Source: an uncultured Coprococcus sp. (GTDB lineage Bacteria; Bacillota_A; Clostridia; Lachnospirales; Lachnospiraceae). From it: DNA of 19,694 nucleotides. Below the pieces are notes generated by a model. It saw only the letters and a list, made by a program, of their open reading frames with translations, was not told the DNA's origin and did no database searches. This document shows positions 1 through 6,686 of this stretch, in pieces. The stretch is from the NCBI GenBank assembly GCA_900767685.1, contig CAAGAB010000164.1, forward strand, positions 1 through 19,694, read 5' to 3'. Numbering within the stretch: position 1 is the first letter of the stretch; each line of letters starts with the position of its first letter. Both the position numbers and the translations under genes were made by a program.

Positions 1-19
1 TATGACAGGAGGAGAGAAT

Positions 20-1261
20 ATGGCAACAATCAGAAGATTTAGAGTCTATAGACCGAGAACAGATGTTGCGGGCAGAATAGCTGCCTTGCCATACGATGTG
101 TATAACCGTCAGGAAGCAGAGATAGAGGTCAAGCGTGAACCATTATCATTTTTGAAAGTGGACTGAGCTGAGACATCCTTTGGACCAGATGTTGATACAT
201 ATGCTCCATGTGTATATGATAAGGCTGGTCAGCTGCTTCAGGACATGATAGATGATGGAACATATATCATGGAGCGCAGACCAGTCTATTATATTTATGA
301 GCTTATCATGGATGGCAGACATCAGACGGGACTTGTGGCATGTGCGTCAATAGACGATTATATGAATGGGGTTATAAAGAAGCACGAGAATACCCGTGAG
401 GACAAAGAGATAGACAGAATAAAACACGTAGAGGCGTGTGGGGCTCAGACAGGCCCGATATTCCTTGCATACAGATCAATAGATAAGGTTAACGCGATTA
501 TAGACAGGGTCAAGGACGGAGAGAAATTATATGGATTTACATCTCCAGACGGAATCACACATAATGTATGGATCATAGATAAACAGAATGACATAGACAC
601 GATCAAGGATGCTTTCGGAAATGTAAATGATATCTATATCGCTGACGGTCATCACAGAGCTGCATCAGCTGTCAAAGCAGGCATCCATATGAGAGAGAAG
701 AATCCGGGATATACAGGAGATGAAGAATTCAACTATTTCCTTTCCGTGCTTTTTCCTCATGATCAGCTCATGATCATGCCATATAATCGAGCTGTAAATG
801 ACCTAAATGGACTTAGCAGAGAATGTTTTATGGACAAAATATCAGAAGTGTTCAATGTAACAGCAAGTGACATTCCTGTTGATCCACAGATTAAGGGACA
901 GGTTGGAATGTACATTGATGGCAGCTGGTACAAATTGGATGTCAAGGATGGTGTGGTGCCGGATGATGTGGTTGGAAGGCTGGATGTGTCGGTGCTTCAG
1001 GATAACGTTCTTGCCCCGATCCTCGGTATACAGGATCCAAGAACGGATCAGAGAATAAAATTTATAGGCGGAATCAGAGGACTTTCAGAACTTGAGAGAC
1101 TTGTGGATGGAGGAATGGCAGTTGCATTTTCAATGTATCCGACATCCATTACAGAACTGTTCGACATTGCGGATGCCGGACTCCTCATGCCGCCTAAGTC
1201 CACATGGTTTGAGCCTAAGCTCAGAAGCGGGATTTTTATACATGCCATTGATGGAAGATAG
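20..1261 (+). pseudogene. DUF1015 family protein gene, interrupted by in-frame TGA at codon 49
   Basis: An ATG at 20 follows a good ribosome binding site (ggaggaga, about 8-15). The frame reads MATIRRFRVYRPRTD..LPYDVYNR, the typical DUF1015 N-terminus, up to a TGA at 164-166. It then continues in the same frame to the stop at 1259-1261, so the uninterrupted product would be about 413 residues, normal for the family. Just before the stop is PLSFLKVD and just after it AETSFGPD. From memory, relatives carry FL-x-(I/V)-D-R-(P/A)-E-T here, so the lost codon is probably Arg and one C-to-T change (CGA to TGA) explains it. No frameshift or deletion is visible and the rest of the frame is intact, so this is a recent nonsense mutation, a sequencing or assembly error, or rarely a read-through site. 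A normal protein cannot be made from the first ATG as written. Confidence 0.8.
245..1261 (+). CDS. DUF1015 family protein, open 3' portion (338 residues from ATG 245)
   Basis: This is the longest ATG-started frame left after the nonsense codon. It is in frame with the upstream fragment. The product is soluble, with no signal peptide or membrane segment. Family hallmarks are intact: the segment HENTREDKE followed by RIKHV, AQTGPIFLAYR, and IYIADGHHRAASA, whose DGHHR lies at residues 209-213 of the full-length numbering. EEFNYFLSVLFP follows. DGHHR recalls the ParB/sulfiredoxin-like fold used by some serine kinases, but the biochemical role of DUF1015 is not established here. From memory the family often sits beside serA/serC in clostridia; the left edge cuts off any such neighbour. 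ATG 245 has only a weak upstream cagga, so efficient internal initiation is doubtful. The gene ends 23 bases before the next start, suggesting co-transcription. Confidence 0.65.
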   Translation: MIDDGTYIMERRPVYYIYELIMDGRHQTGLVACASIDDYMNGVIKKHENTREDKEIDRIKHVEACGAQTGPIFLAYRSIDKVNAIIDRVKDGEKLYGFTSPDGITHNVWIIDKQNDIDTIKDAFGNVNDIYIADGHHRAASAVKAGIHMREKNPGYTGDEEFNYFLSVLFPHDQLMIMPYNRAVNDLNGLSRECFMDKISEVFNVTASDIPVDPQIKGQVGMYIDGSWYKLDVKDGVVPDDVVGRLDVSVLQDNVLAPILGIQDPRTDQRIKFIGGIRGLSELERLVDGGMAVAFSMYPTSITELFDIADAGLLMPPKSTWFEPKLRSGIFIHAIDGR

Positions 1262-1284
1262 TTCAACAGACAGGAGAAGGATAT

Positions 1285-3192
1285 ATGAACATATTTGTAT
1301 TAAAGTCGGATGAAGTAGCATCTATAACCAGAGCTACCCACGGTAATCCGCACCACATTCTTGGAATGCACCCATGCCTGAGGGATTGCTATGTAAATGC
1401 ATACTTGCCTGGGGCCAGTGCAGTAGCTGTGGTTGATGGAGAACAAGAGTATCCGATGCAGGAGATTGGGACGCAAGGATTCTTTTCTGTAAAGATTACA
1501 GATAGAGAACCATTTTCCTACAGACTTAAGGTGACAAGAAAGATATGGGGTGAGTCTGGGGAAGAGGATGAGACAAAGACAGTGTATGATCCGTATTCAT
1601 TTGAATGCAGTGTAGATCTGTCTATGGTTATGAAGGTAGTGGAAGGTGAAGATGATATAGAGTCGGGATTTCATGTCAAGGAGCTGTTTGGTGCAAGAAA
1701 GACAGAGGTGAATGGAGTTCCGGGTGTATCATTTTGTATGAATATGCCAGGGGCAGTCCGTGTGAGTGTGGTTGGCGATTTTAACAACTGGGATGGCAGA
1801 GTCAACCCTATGAGGAGAATTGACTACACTGATATATATGAACTTTTTATTCCGGGTGATCTTGCGGATACGAGATACAAGTTTGAGGCATTATATAGAG
1901 ATGGCAACATAGACATATTTGCAGATCCGTATGCAGTTGCCTATGAGGTAGCACCGGGGAATGCCTCTATACTGACTGAGCTGGAATATAAATGGAGCGA
2001 TGCCGCGTATATGAACAGCAGGAAGAATACTGGAGCTGTAAATATATATGAGGTTCATATGCCTACATGGAAATCCATCGCAGATGAGGGCAGACTCACA
2101 TATGCGGAATTTGGTAAAGATATAGCTGCATATGCGAAAAATATGGGATATAACTATATTCAGTTTATGCCGCTTATGGAGTATGGCGATGACAATGGCT
2201 GGGGATACGATACTGTAGGAATGTTTGCGCCTACATCACGATATGGAACGCCGGTTGATTTCATGGCGATGGTGGACCATCTTCACAGCAAAGGTATTGG
2301 CGTGATCATGGATATGGTGACTGTGGATGATATAGATTGTCTGTCGTATTGGATAGATACTTATCATCTGGATGGAATCAGACTGGAAGATCAGGAAGTT
2401 GTAAATGAATTCAGAAATGTCACATGTGATAAGTATTCAGATGTATTGGTTGACCTTGGATGGAACACGGAGGCTGTCATGAGAGTGACAGATTATATGA
2501 TGATTCCGCCTGCCTCCAGGGGAAGTTTTAAGGATTATACATGTGGCGTAACTTTTAACGAGAATGACAAGTCTGTCTGGGCGCTCAGCCATGATGAGGT
2601 AGCGGGGCAGAGAGGCAGCTATGCAGCCAAGATGCCTGGTGGATATGAGGACAAATATGCTGACCTCAGGGTTTTGTTTGGACTTGTGATGACACTGCCT
2701 GGCAGAAAACTTACATTCATGGGACAGGAACTCGGCGGTTTTAGCAGTTTTGATGGCAGGAGCCCTATAGATTGGTCTGTACTCGAATTCGATGCCAACA
2801 GTTATTTCCAGAAATATATAAAAGAGATAAACAAGCTTTATAATACAAGGGAGGTTCTCCATGGATCTGGAGCCGGGGATGTAGAGTTTAACGAGTCAGG
2901 GCAGGTCATGTCATTTGCAAGACGTGGTATTAGACAGGCAGAACAGACATCAAATGCTTCGGATGACTCACTGTATATAGTGTGTAATTTTGGACTTAAG
3001 GATGTTGAAGAATATGAATTGCCTGTTTTTTCAGGGGGAAAATATAAAGAAGTTTTCTCAAGCGATAATCAGAAGTTTGGCGGCGAGGGAAATAATAATA
3101 AAGGTTACCGTACCGCTGAGGATGGAGTGGTAAAGGTGGCTGCACCGGCATTGTCATTTGCGGTATTTGCACGTGTAGGCAGCAGGCAGTAA
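1285..3192 (+). CDS. GlgB-like GH13 protein with degenerate active site (probable pseudoenzyme)
   Basis: The 635-residue product has the 1,4-alpha-glucan branching enzyme layout: an N1-like domain (about 17-110, HHILGMHP), a CBM48 domain (about 145-235, VVGDFNNWDG), a GH13 barrel (about 250-520, with QFMPLMEY, GWGYDTVGMFAPTSRYGTP, GIGVIMDMV) and a C-terminal beta domain (about 525-635). The catalytic regions are damaged. Region I reads DMVTVDD instead of DWVPAHF. About 35 residues that normally follow it are missing. Region II reads HLDGIRLED, putting Glu368 where the nucleophile Asp should be. Region III with its acid/base Glu (normally AEES) is absent, the chain passing straight to LGWNTEAVMRVTDYM. 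Only region IV (SHDE, Asp437) survives. The frame is open and well preserved, so a glucan-binding or regulatory role is more likely than branching activity; that role is inference. The ribosome binding site aggagaagg (1271-1279) supports ATG 1285. Confidence 0.85.
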   Translation: MNIFVLKSDEVASITRATHGNPHHILGMHPCLRDCYVNAYLPGASAVAVVDGEQEYPMQEIGTQGFFSVKITDREPFSYRLKVTRKIWGESGEEDETKTVYDPYSFECSVDLSMVMKVVEGEDDIESGFHVKELFGARKTEVNGVPGVSFCMNMPGAVRVSVVGDFNNWDGRVNPMRRIDYTDIYELFIPGDLADTRYKFEALYRDGNIDIFADPYAVAYEVAPGNASILTELEYKWSDAAYMNSRKNTGAVNIYEVHMPTWKSIADEGRLTYAEFGKDIAAYAKNMGYNYIQFMPLMEYGDDNGWGYDTVGMFAPTSRYGTPVDFMAMVDHLHSKGIGVIMDMVTVDDIDCLSYWIDTYHLDGIRLEDQEVVNEFRNVTCDKYSDVLVDLGWNTEAVMRVTDYMMIPPASRGSFKDYTCGVTFNENDKSVWALSHDEVAGQRGSYAAKMPGGYEDKYADLRVLFGLVMTLPGRKLTFMGQELGGFSSFDGRSPIDWSVLEFDANSYFQKYIKEINKLYNTREVLHGSGAGDVEFNESGQVMSFARRGIRQAEQTSNASDDSLYIVCNFGLKDVEEYELPVFSGGKYKEVFSSDNQKFGGEGNNNKGYRTAEDGVVKVAAPALSFAVFARVGSRQ

Positions 3193-3238
3193 GCGTGAAT
3201 AACGCAGACATAACAAACAGATTAGGAGGCTCGAATTG

Positions 3239-4156
3239 ATGGCATTTCATGATACTTTGGTCTATATGGCAGCAGCTGCCACCACAGAGAATGTGGTGGA
3301 TGACGCAGTGAAAGAAGCTACGAATCAGGTAAGTATTATAGGACAGTATATTCAGAAATTGACTGACTGGTGTATGTCAAAACTTGGCAGCATAGTTGTG
3401 GCAGTTATATTTATGGTAGTATGTTTTAAACTGGTGAAGCTGCTGCTTAGGATACTTAGGAAAAGCTTCGAGAAGTCAAAGCTTGATCCTAGCGTTGCCG
3501 GATTTTTTATATCGGCGGTCAAGATTATCCTGAATGTGCTCATAGTGCTCACGGCGGCGAGCATCGTGGGTTTTCAGATCACTTCATTTATAACCATACT
3601 TGGTACGGCGGGCGTTACACTTGGACTTGCACTTCAGGGAAGTCTGTCGAACCTTGCAGGTGGACTGCTGATACTTATACTGAAACCGTTCAGAGTTGGA
3701 GACTATATAGTGGAGAACAATACTCACTGTGAGGGAACAGTTGTGTCCATAGATATATTCTATACAAGATTGATAACAGTGGATAACAAATCGGTTGTCA
3801 TACCGAATGGCAATATATCCAATACGTCCCTTATAAATGTGACTGAGCATGATATGAGAAGAGTGGAGATACCTTTTTCGGTTTCGTATGACTCGGATAT
3901 GGAGAAGGTCAAAAGGGTCACAATTGAGACTATCAAGGATGTGGATGGTTTCCTCAAGGATGAGCAGATTATTTTCTATATAGACGAGTTTGCTGACAGC
4001 GGGATAAATATGTATGTAAAGTTTTATGCGACGATAGAGAAATTTTTTGATGCCAAGTGGGACGCCATGTGGAAGCTTAAGAAAGCATTTGACGAGAATG
4101 ATATAGAGATTCCGTATAATCAGATGGATGTTCATTTGAAGCAGGAGAAAAAGTAG
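3239..4156 (+). CDS. mscS: Small-conductance mechanosensitive channel, MscS family
   Basis: This inner-membrane channel opens under membrane tension to release solutes during hypo-osmotic shock. Membrane segments are seen at about 50-72, 90-113 and 117-150 (numbering from the TTG at 3236, which adds one residue). The last is the pore-lining TM3 with the alternating small residues GTAGVTLGLALQGSLSNLAGG. It is followed by the beta domain (PFRVGDYI, EGTVVSIDIFYTRLITVDN, VVIPNGNISN) and an alpha/beta C-terminus. About 305 residues is usual for the minimal E. coli MscS class. Start choice: aggagg (3224-3229) lies 9 bases from ATG 3239 and 6 from TTG 3236, and ATG is preferred. The gap after the branching-enzyme-like gene is 46 bases with no terminator, so it may share that transcript. 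A promoter follows it at 4202-4230. Confidence 0.95.
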   Translation: MAFHDTLVYMAAAATTENVVDDAVKEATNQVSIIGQYIQKLTDWCMSKLGSIVVAVIFMVVCFKLVKLLLRILRKSFEKSKLDPSVAGFFISAVKIILNVLIVLTAASIVGFQITSFITILGTAGVTLGLALQGSLSNLAGGLLILILKPFRVGDYIVENNTHCEGTVVSIDIFYTRLITVDNKSVVIPNGNISNTSLINVTEHDMRRVEIPFSVSYDSDMEKVKRVTIETIKDVDGFLKDEQIIFYIDEFADSGINMYVKFYATIEKFFDAKWDAMWKLKKAFDENDIEIPYNQMDVHLKQEKK

Positions 4157-4201
4157 GAATATAAGTAATAGTATACTGACTATGTTATGGATTAGGTTAT
4201 C

Positions 4202-4230
4202 TTGCAAAAAAAAATACTATCGAGTATAAT
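4202..4230 (+). promoter_or_regulatory. Sigma-A-type promoter of the CobW-pair operon
   Basis: TTGCAA (4202-4207), a 17-base spacer, and a perfect TATAAT (4225-4230). Predicted transcription start is near 4237, giving a leader of about 80 bases. A short dyad, atact-atcg-agtat, overlaps the -10 region. No terminator was seen between mscS and this promoter. No match to the Bacillus Zur box was recognised. Confidence 0.6.
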
Positions 4231-4253
4231 CATAAGGATGTATTGATATCAAA

Positions 4254-4284
4254 ACTGTGTAGAGGGATGATTCGGATACACAGT
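4254..4284 (+). promoter_or_regulatory. Inverted repeat in the leader of the CobW-pair operon
   Basis: actgtgta (4254-4261) and tacacagt (4277-4284) are perfect 8-base inverted repeats separated by 15 bases. They lie downstream of the predicted transcription start and upstream of the ribosome binding site. This could be an operator for a dimeric regulator or an RNA stem-loop. There is no U-run after it, so it is not an intrinsic terminator. Confidence 0.4.
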
Positions 4285-4302
4285 CTTAATATAAATTTGT
4301 TT

Positions 4303-4308
4303 AAGGAG
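4303..4308 (+). promoter_or_regulatory. Ribosome binding site that fixes the CobW start at ATG 4317
   Basis: aaggag lies 8 bases before ATG 4317. A GTG in the same frame at 4308 overlaps this site and therefore cannot be the start. The protein begins MTKIDIISGFLGAGKTT. Confidence 0.8.
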
Positions 4309-4316
4309 TGATTGAA

Positions 4317-5483
4317 ATGACGAAGATTGATATTATCTCAGGTTTCCTTGGAGCCGGTAAGACAACGTTGATCAAGAAACTTATTGAGCAGGCATTTAAG
4401 GGCGAGAAACTGGTTCTTATAGAGAACGAGTTTGGAGAGATCGGAATCGATGGAGGTTTCCTCAAAGATGCCGGTGTTCAGATCACAGAGATGAACTCAG
4501 GTTGTATCTGTTGTTCGTTGGTAGGAGATTTCGGTACCGCGCTTAAGCAGGTTATCACAGACTACACACCTGACAGGATCATCATAGAGCCTTCAGGAGT
4601 TGGCAAGCTGTCAGATGTCATCAAGGCGGTAAAGGATGTTTCATCTGATCTTGATGTGGAGCTTGACAGCTATACAACAGTTGCGGATGTATCAAAGGTT
4701 AAGATCTACATGAAGAATTTTGGCGAGTTCTTCAACAACCAGATAGAGAGTGCAAATACTATCATTCTGAGCAGAACACAGACAACTACACAGGATAAGA
4801 TAGAGAAAGCTGTTGCCATGATCAGAGAGAAGAATGATCATGCAACAATCATCACAACTCCATGGGATGAGCTTGATGGAGCTGCTATCCGAGAGGCTAT
4901 GCAGAACTATAAGTCTCTTGAGGAGACAATGATGGATGAGGCAAAGAGCGGTCATGATCACGATCATGGAGATGACTGCACGTGCGGATGCCATGATCAC
5001 GAGCATCATCACGATCATGAGCATGAACACGGAGACGACTGCACATGCGGATGTCACGACCACGACCATGATGACCATGATCACGACCATGATGACCATG
5101 ATCACGACCATGAGCACGATCACGATCATGATCACGAGCATCATCACGATCACGGAGATGAGTGTACATGTGGGTGTCACGACCATGATCATCACCATCA
5201 TCATGCAGATGAAGTATTTACAAGCTGGGGCAAGGAGACTCCTCATAAGTACAACGAGGACAAGCTTAGAGAGATTCTTGACACTCTGGCAGATACAGAG
5301 AAGTACGGTGTTATTCTCCGAGCAAAGGGTATAGTACCTAGTGATGCAGGTGACTGGCTGTACTTCGATCTTGTACCAGGTGAGTTCGAGATCAGAAAGG
5401 GCAAGGCAGATATCACTGGTAAGCTCTGCGTAATAGGAAGCAAGCTGAAGGAAGACGACCTTGCACAGCTGTTCGAGGTATAA
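4317..5483 (+). CDS. CobW/COG0523-family GTPase with Cys/His-rich metal-binding insert
   Basis: This is a cytoplasmic G3E GTPase of the COG0523 group, whose members act as metallochaperones or metal-insertion factors, often for zinc, cobalt or nitrile hydratase metal. The 388-residue protein shows Walker A GFLGAGKTT (9-17), NEFGEIGID (37-45), the metal-binding CxCC motif GCICC (62-66), and Walker B-side EPSG (91-94). The usual G4 motif NKxD is replaced by SRTQ. Residues 213-296 are an exceptionally His/Asp/Glu-rich insert with three CTCGC units. It is followed by a CobW C-terminal domain (about 297-388, ADEVFTSWG, GDWLYFDLVPGEFEI). The insert probably buffers or binds Zn, Ni or Co; the metal cannot be read from sequence. 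It is the first gene of a two-gene operon, 13 bases before a second CobW-like gene. Confidence 0.92.
   Translation: MTKIDIISGFLGAGKTTLIKKLIEQAFKGEKLVLIENEFGEIGIDGGFLKDAGVQITEMNSGCICCSLVGDFGTALKQVITDYTPDRIIIEPSGVGKLSDVIKAVKDVSSDLDVELDSYTTVADVSKVKIYMKNFGEFFNNQIESANTIILSRTQTTTQDKIEKAVAMIREKNDHATIITTPWDELDGAAIREAMQNYKSLEETMMDEAKSGHDHDHGDDCTCGCHDHEHHHDHEHEHGDDCTCGCHDHDHDDHDHDHDDHDHDHEHDHDHDHEHHHDHGDECTCGCHDHDHHHHHADEVFTSWGKETPHKYNEDKLREILDTLADTEKYGVILRAKGIVPSDAGDWLYFDLVPGEFEIRKGKADITGKLCVIGSKLKEDDLAQLFEV
4953..5204 (+). repeat. His/Asp-rich coding repeat with three Cys-Thr-Cys-Gly-Cys modules
   Basis: The DNA is a run of cat/cac/gat/gac/gag codons. A 21-base unit (starting cacgaccatgatgac) is perfectly duplicated at 5061-5081 and 5082-5102, with a partial third copy after it. 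Three modules of the form H-x-x-G-D-(D/E)-CTCGCHDH begin near 4953, 5010 and 5142. Such tandem repeats can expand or contract by slippage, so the insert length probably varies between strains. Confidence 0.85.
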
Positions 5484-5496
5484 ATAAGGAGTTAAT

Positions 5497-6459
5497 ATGA
5501 TGGGACGTCAGAATAAAGAGATACCTGTATATGTGTTCATGGGATTCCTCGAGAGTGGCAAGACTACATTTGCCAAGGAGACCTTGATGGACAGAGGATT
5601 TACAGGCGGAGCAAAGACACTTCTTCTTGTGTGCGAAGATGGAGAGGAAGAGTATGACATTGATGCTCTGAAAAAGGCGAATATATATACAGAGTTTATA
5701 GAGGAAGATCAGCTTACTACAGACCATCTGCTCGATCTTCAGGACAAATACAATCCTGAGCAGGTCATGATAGAGTACAATGGTATGTGGAAACTTGACA
5801 AGATATTCGAGATAAGAGTGCCAAAGGGATGGACAGTTGTTCAGGTCATCTCATTTGTGAACGCTGAGACATATGACGTGTATTCACAGAATATGAAGGC
5901 GACTATGGTAGAGCAGTTCAACAGTGCAGACATGGTCATCTTCAACAGATGCGATGAGAACTCCAAGATTCCTGAGTGGAGGAGATCCATCAAGGCGGTG
6001 AACAGGAGAGCACAGATCATCTTCGAGATGAAGGATGGCTCAGTGGCACCGGAGACAAACGAGCCAGAGGATCTTCCATATGATGTCAGTGCGGATGTGA
6101 TAGAACTTCCGGATGATGATTTTGGAATCTGGTATGTAGATGCATCTGACATGAAGGAGAGATACGACGGCAAGAAGATACATTTCAAGGCTATGGTGTT
6201 CAGACCAAAACAGTATGGAAATAATGCATTTGTTCCGGGAAGATTTGCGATGACCTGTTGCGTTGAGGATATCCAGTTTGTCGGATTTAAGTGTTACTAT
6301 CAGGGCGCAAAGAATCTTGTGGACAGACAGTGGGTCGATGTAACAGCCAAGATAGGATATGAGTATTATCCTGATTTCGACGGCGAAGGACCGGTGCTCA
6401 CGGCGGAGAAAATTACTCTTACAAGCGCACCAAAGGAAGAGGTCGTTTATTTTAGCTAA
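5497..6459 (+). CDS. CobW-like GTPase fused to TIGR03943/DUF1980-type C-terminal domain
   Basis: The 320-residue protein begins with a G3E-type P-loop domain (about 9-200): VYVFMGFLESGKTTFAKE (Walker A 16-24), MIEYNG at 91-96 in place of the usual EPSG, and G4 motif NRCD (150-153). The CxCC metal motif of the classical family is absent. The C-terminal part (about 225-310) reads IHFKAMVFRP, GRFAMTCCVEDIQFVGF and WVDVTAKIGYEYY. This matches, by recall, the C-terminal domain of the TIGR03943/YcgQ (DUF1980) family, soluble partners of YraQ/YcgR-type permeases often found near zinc-homeostasis genes. The conserved Cys pair at 254-255 could bind metal. The ribosome binding site aaggag is at 5486-5491; ATG 5497 or 5500 are both possible. 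Co-transcription with the preceding CobW gene is very likely. The specific function is unknown. Confidence 0.8.
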   Translation: MMGRQNKEIPVYVFMGFLESGKTTFAKETLMDRGFTGGAKTLLLVCEDGEEEYDIDALKKANIYTEFIEEDQLTTDHLLDLQDKYNPEQVMIEYNGMWKLDKIFEIRVPKGWTVVQVISFVNAETYDVYSQNMKATMVEQFNSADMVIFNRCDENSKIPEWRRSIKAVNRRAQIIFEMKDGSVAPETNEPEDLPYDVSADVIELPDDDFGIWYVDASDMKERYDGKKIHFKAMVFRPKQYGNNAFVPGRFAMTCCVEDIQFVGFKCYYQGAKNLVDRQWVDVTAKIGYEYYPDFDGEGPVLTAEKITLTSAPKEEVVYFS

Positions 6460-6489
6460 AGACATATCTTGGCAAAAAGATAATAAATT

Positions 6490-6527
6490 AACCGCATATA
6501 TATCAGCATGATATGTATGCGGTTTTG
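6490..6527 (+). terminator. Intrinsic terminator of the CobW-pair operon
   Basis: A 16-base stem, aaccgcatatatatca (6490-6505), pairs with 6509-6524 through one G-U wobble. The loop is gca. A T-rich tail (tttgttatgtttt) follows. It sits 31 bases after the stop of the second CobW-like gene. Confidence 0.85.
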
Positions 6528-6599
6528 TTATGTTTTGAGGGAGAAATATGAGTGTAGAACATGACTGTATATATAAATCAAGCCTTACGAAAGTGTAAG

Positions 6600-6628
6600 T
6601 TGCGTAATCAGGTTGCACAATTTATTAT
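6600..6628 (+). promoter_or_regulatory. Candidate promoter of the ABC-2 export operon
   Basis: TTGCGT (6600-6605), 17 bases, TATTAT (6623-6628). The predicted start near 6635 leaves a leader of about 50 bases before ATG 6687. It lies after the terminator at 6490-6527, consistent with a new transcription unit. Confidence 0.5.
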
Positions 6629-6673
6629 ATGCATAGTGGTTTAGATGTAAGATCTGAAAAATATGAATGGAAC

Positions 6674-6680
6674 GGAAGGA
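6674..6680 (+). promoter_or_regulatory. Ribosome binding site favouring start ATG 6687
   Basis: ggaagga lies 6 bases before ATG 6687. The upstream in-frame ATG at 6663 has no comparable site and would add eight hydrophilic residues ahead of a clean signal peptide. Confidence 0.65.
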
Positions 6681-6686
6681 CAGCAT

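Noticed and set aside
164..200. The TGA at 164 as a selenocysteine codon
   Set aside because: The position is probably Arg in the family, not Cys, and downstream only a 5-pair acatc/gatgt hairpin is visible, unlike a bacterial SECIS.
3584..4207. 207-residue antisense frame opposite mscS
   Set aside because: The + strand encodes a textbook MscS; the antisense product has no known motif and no ribosome binding site.
4308..4316. GTG 4308 as start of the CobW gene
   Set aside because: It overlaps the Shine-Dalgarno sequence; ATG 4317 has ideal spacing and gives the conserved N-terminus.
4897..5169. Antisense open frames opposite the His-rich repeat
   Set aside because: They are shadows of the biased cat/gat codons. 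They have no ribosome binding site, and their products are artificial Arg/Asp/His or Val/Met repeats.
4953..5204. CRISPR-like or mobile repeat
   Set aside because: The repeats are contiguous, codon-phased and coding, with no spacers.
6540..6660. Possible small gene from ATG 6548 (gagggagaaatatg)
   Set aside because: There is a fair ribosome binding site, but the frame closes after about 16 codons with no recognisable product; the stretch is better explained as promoter region.
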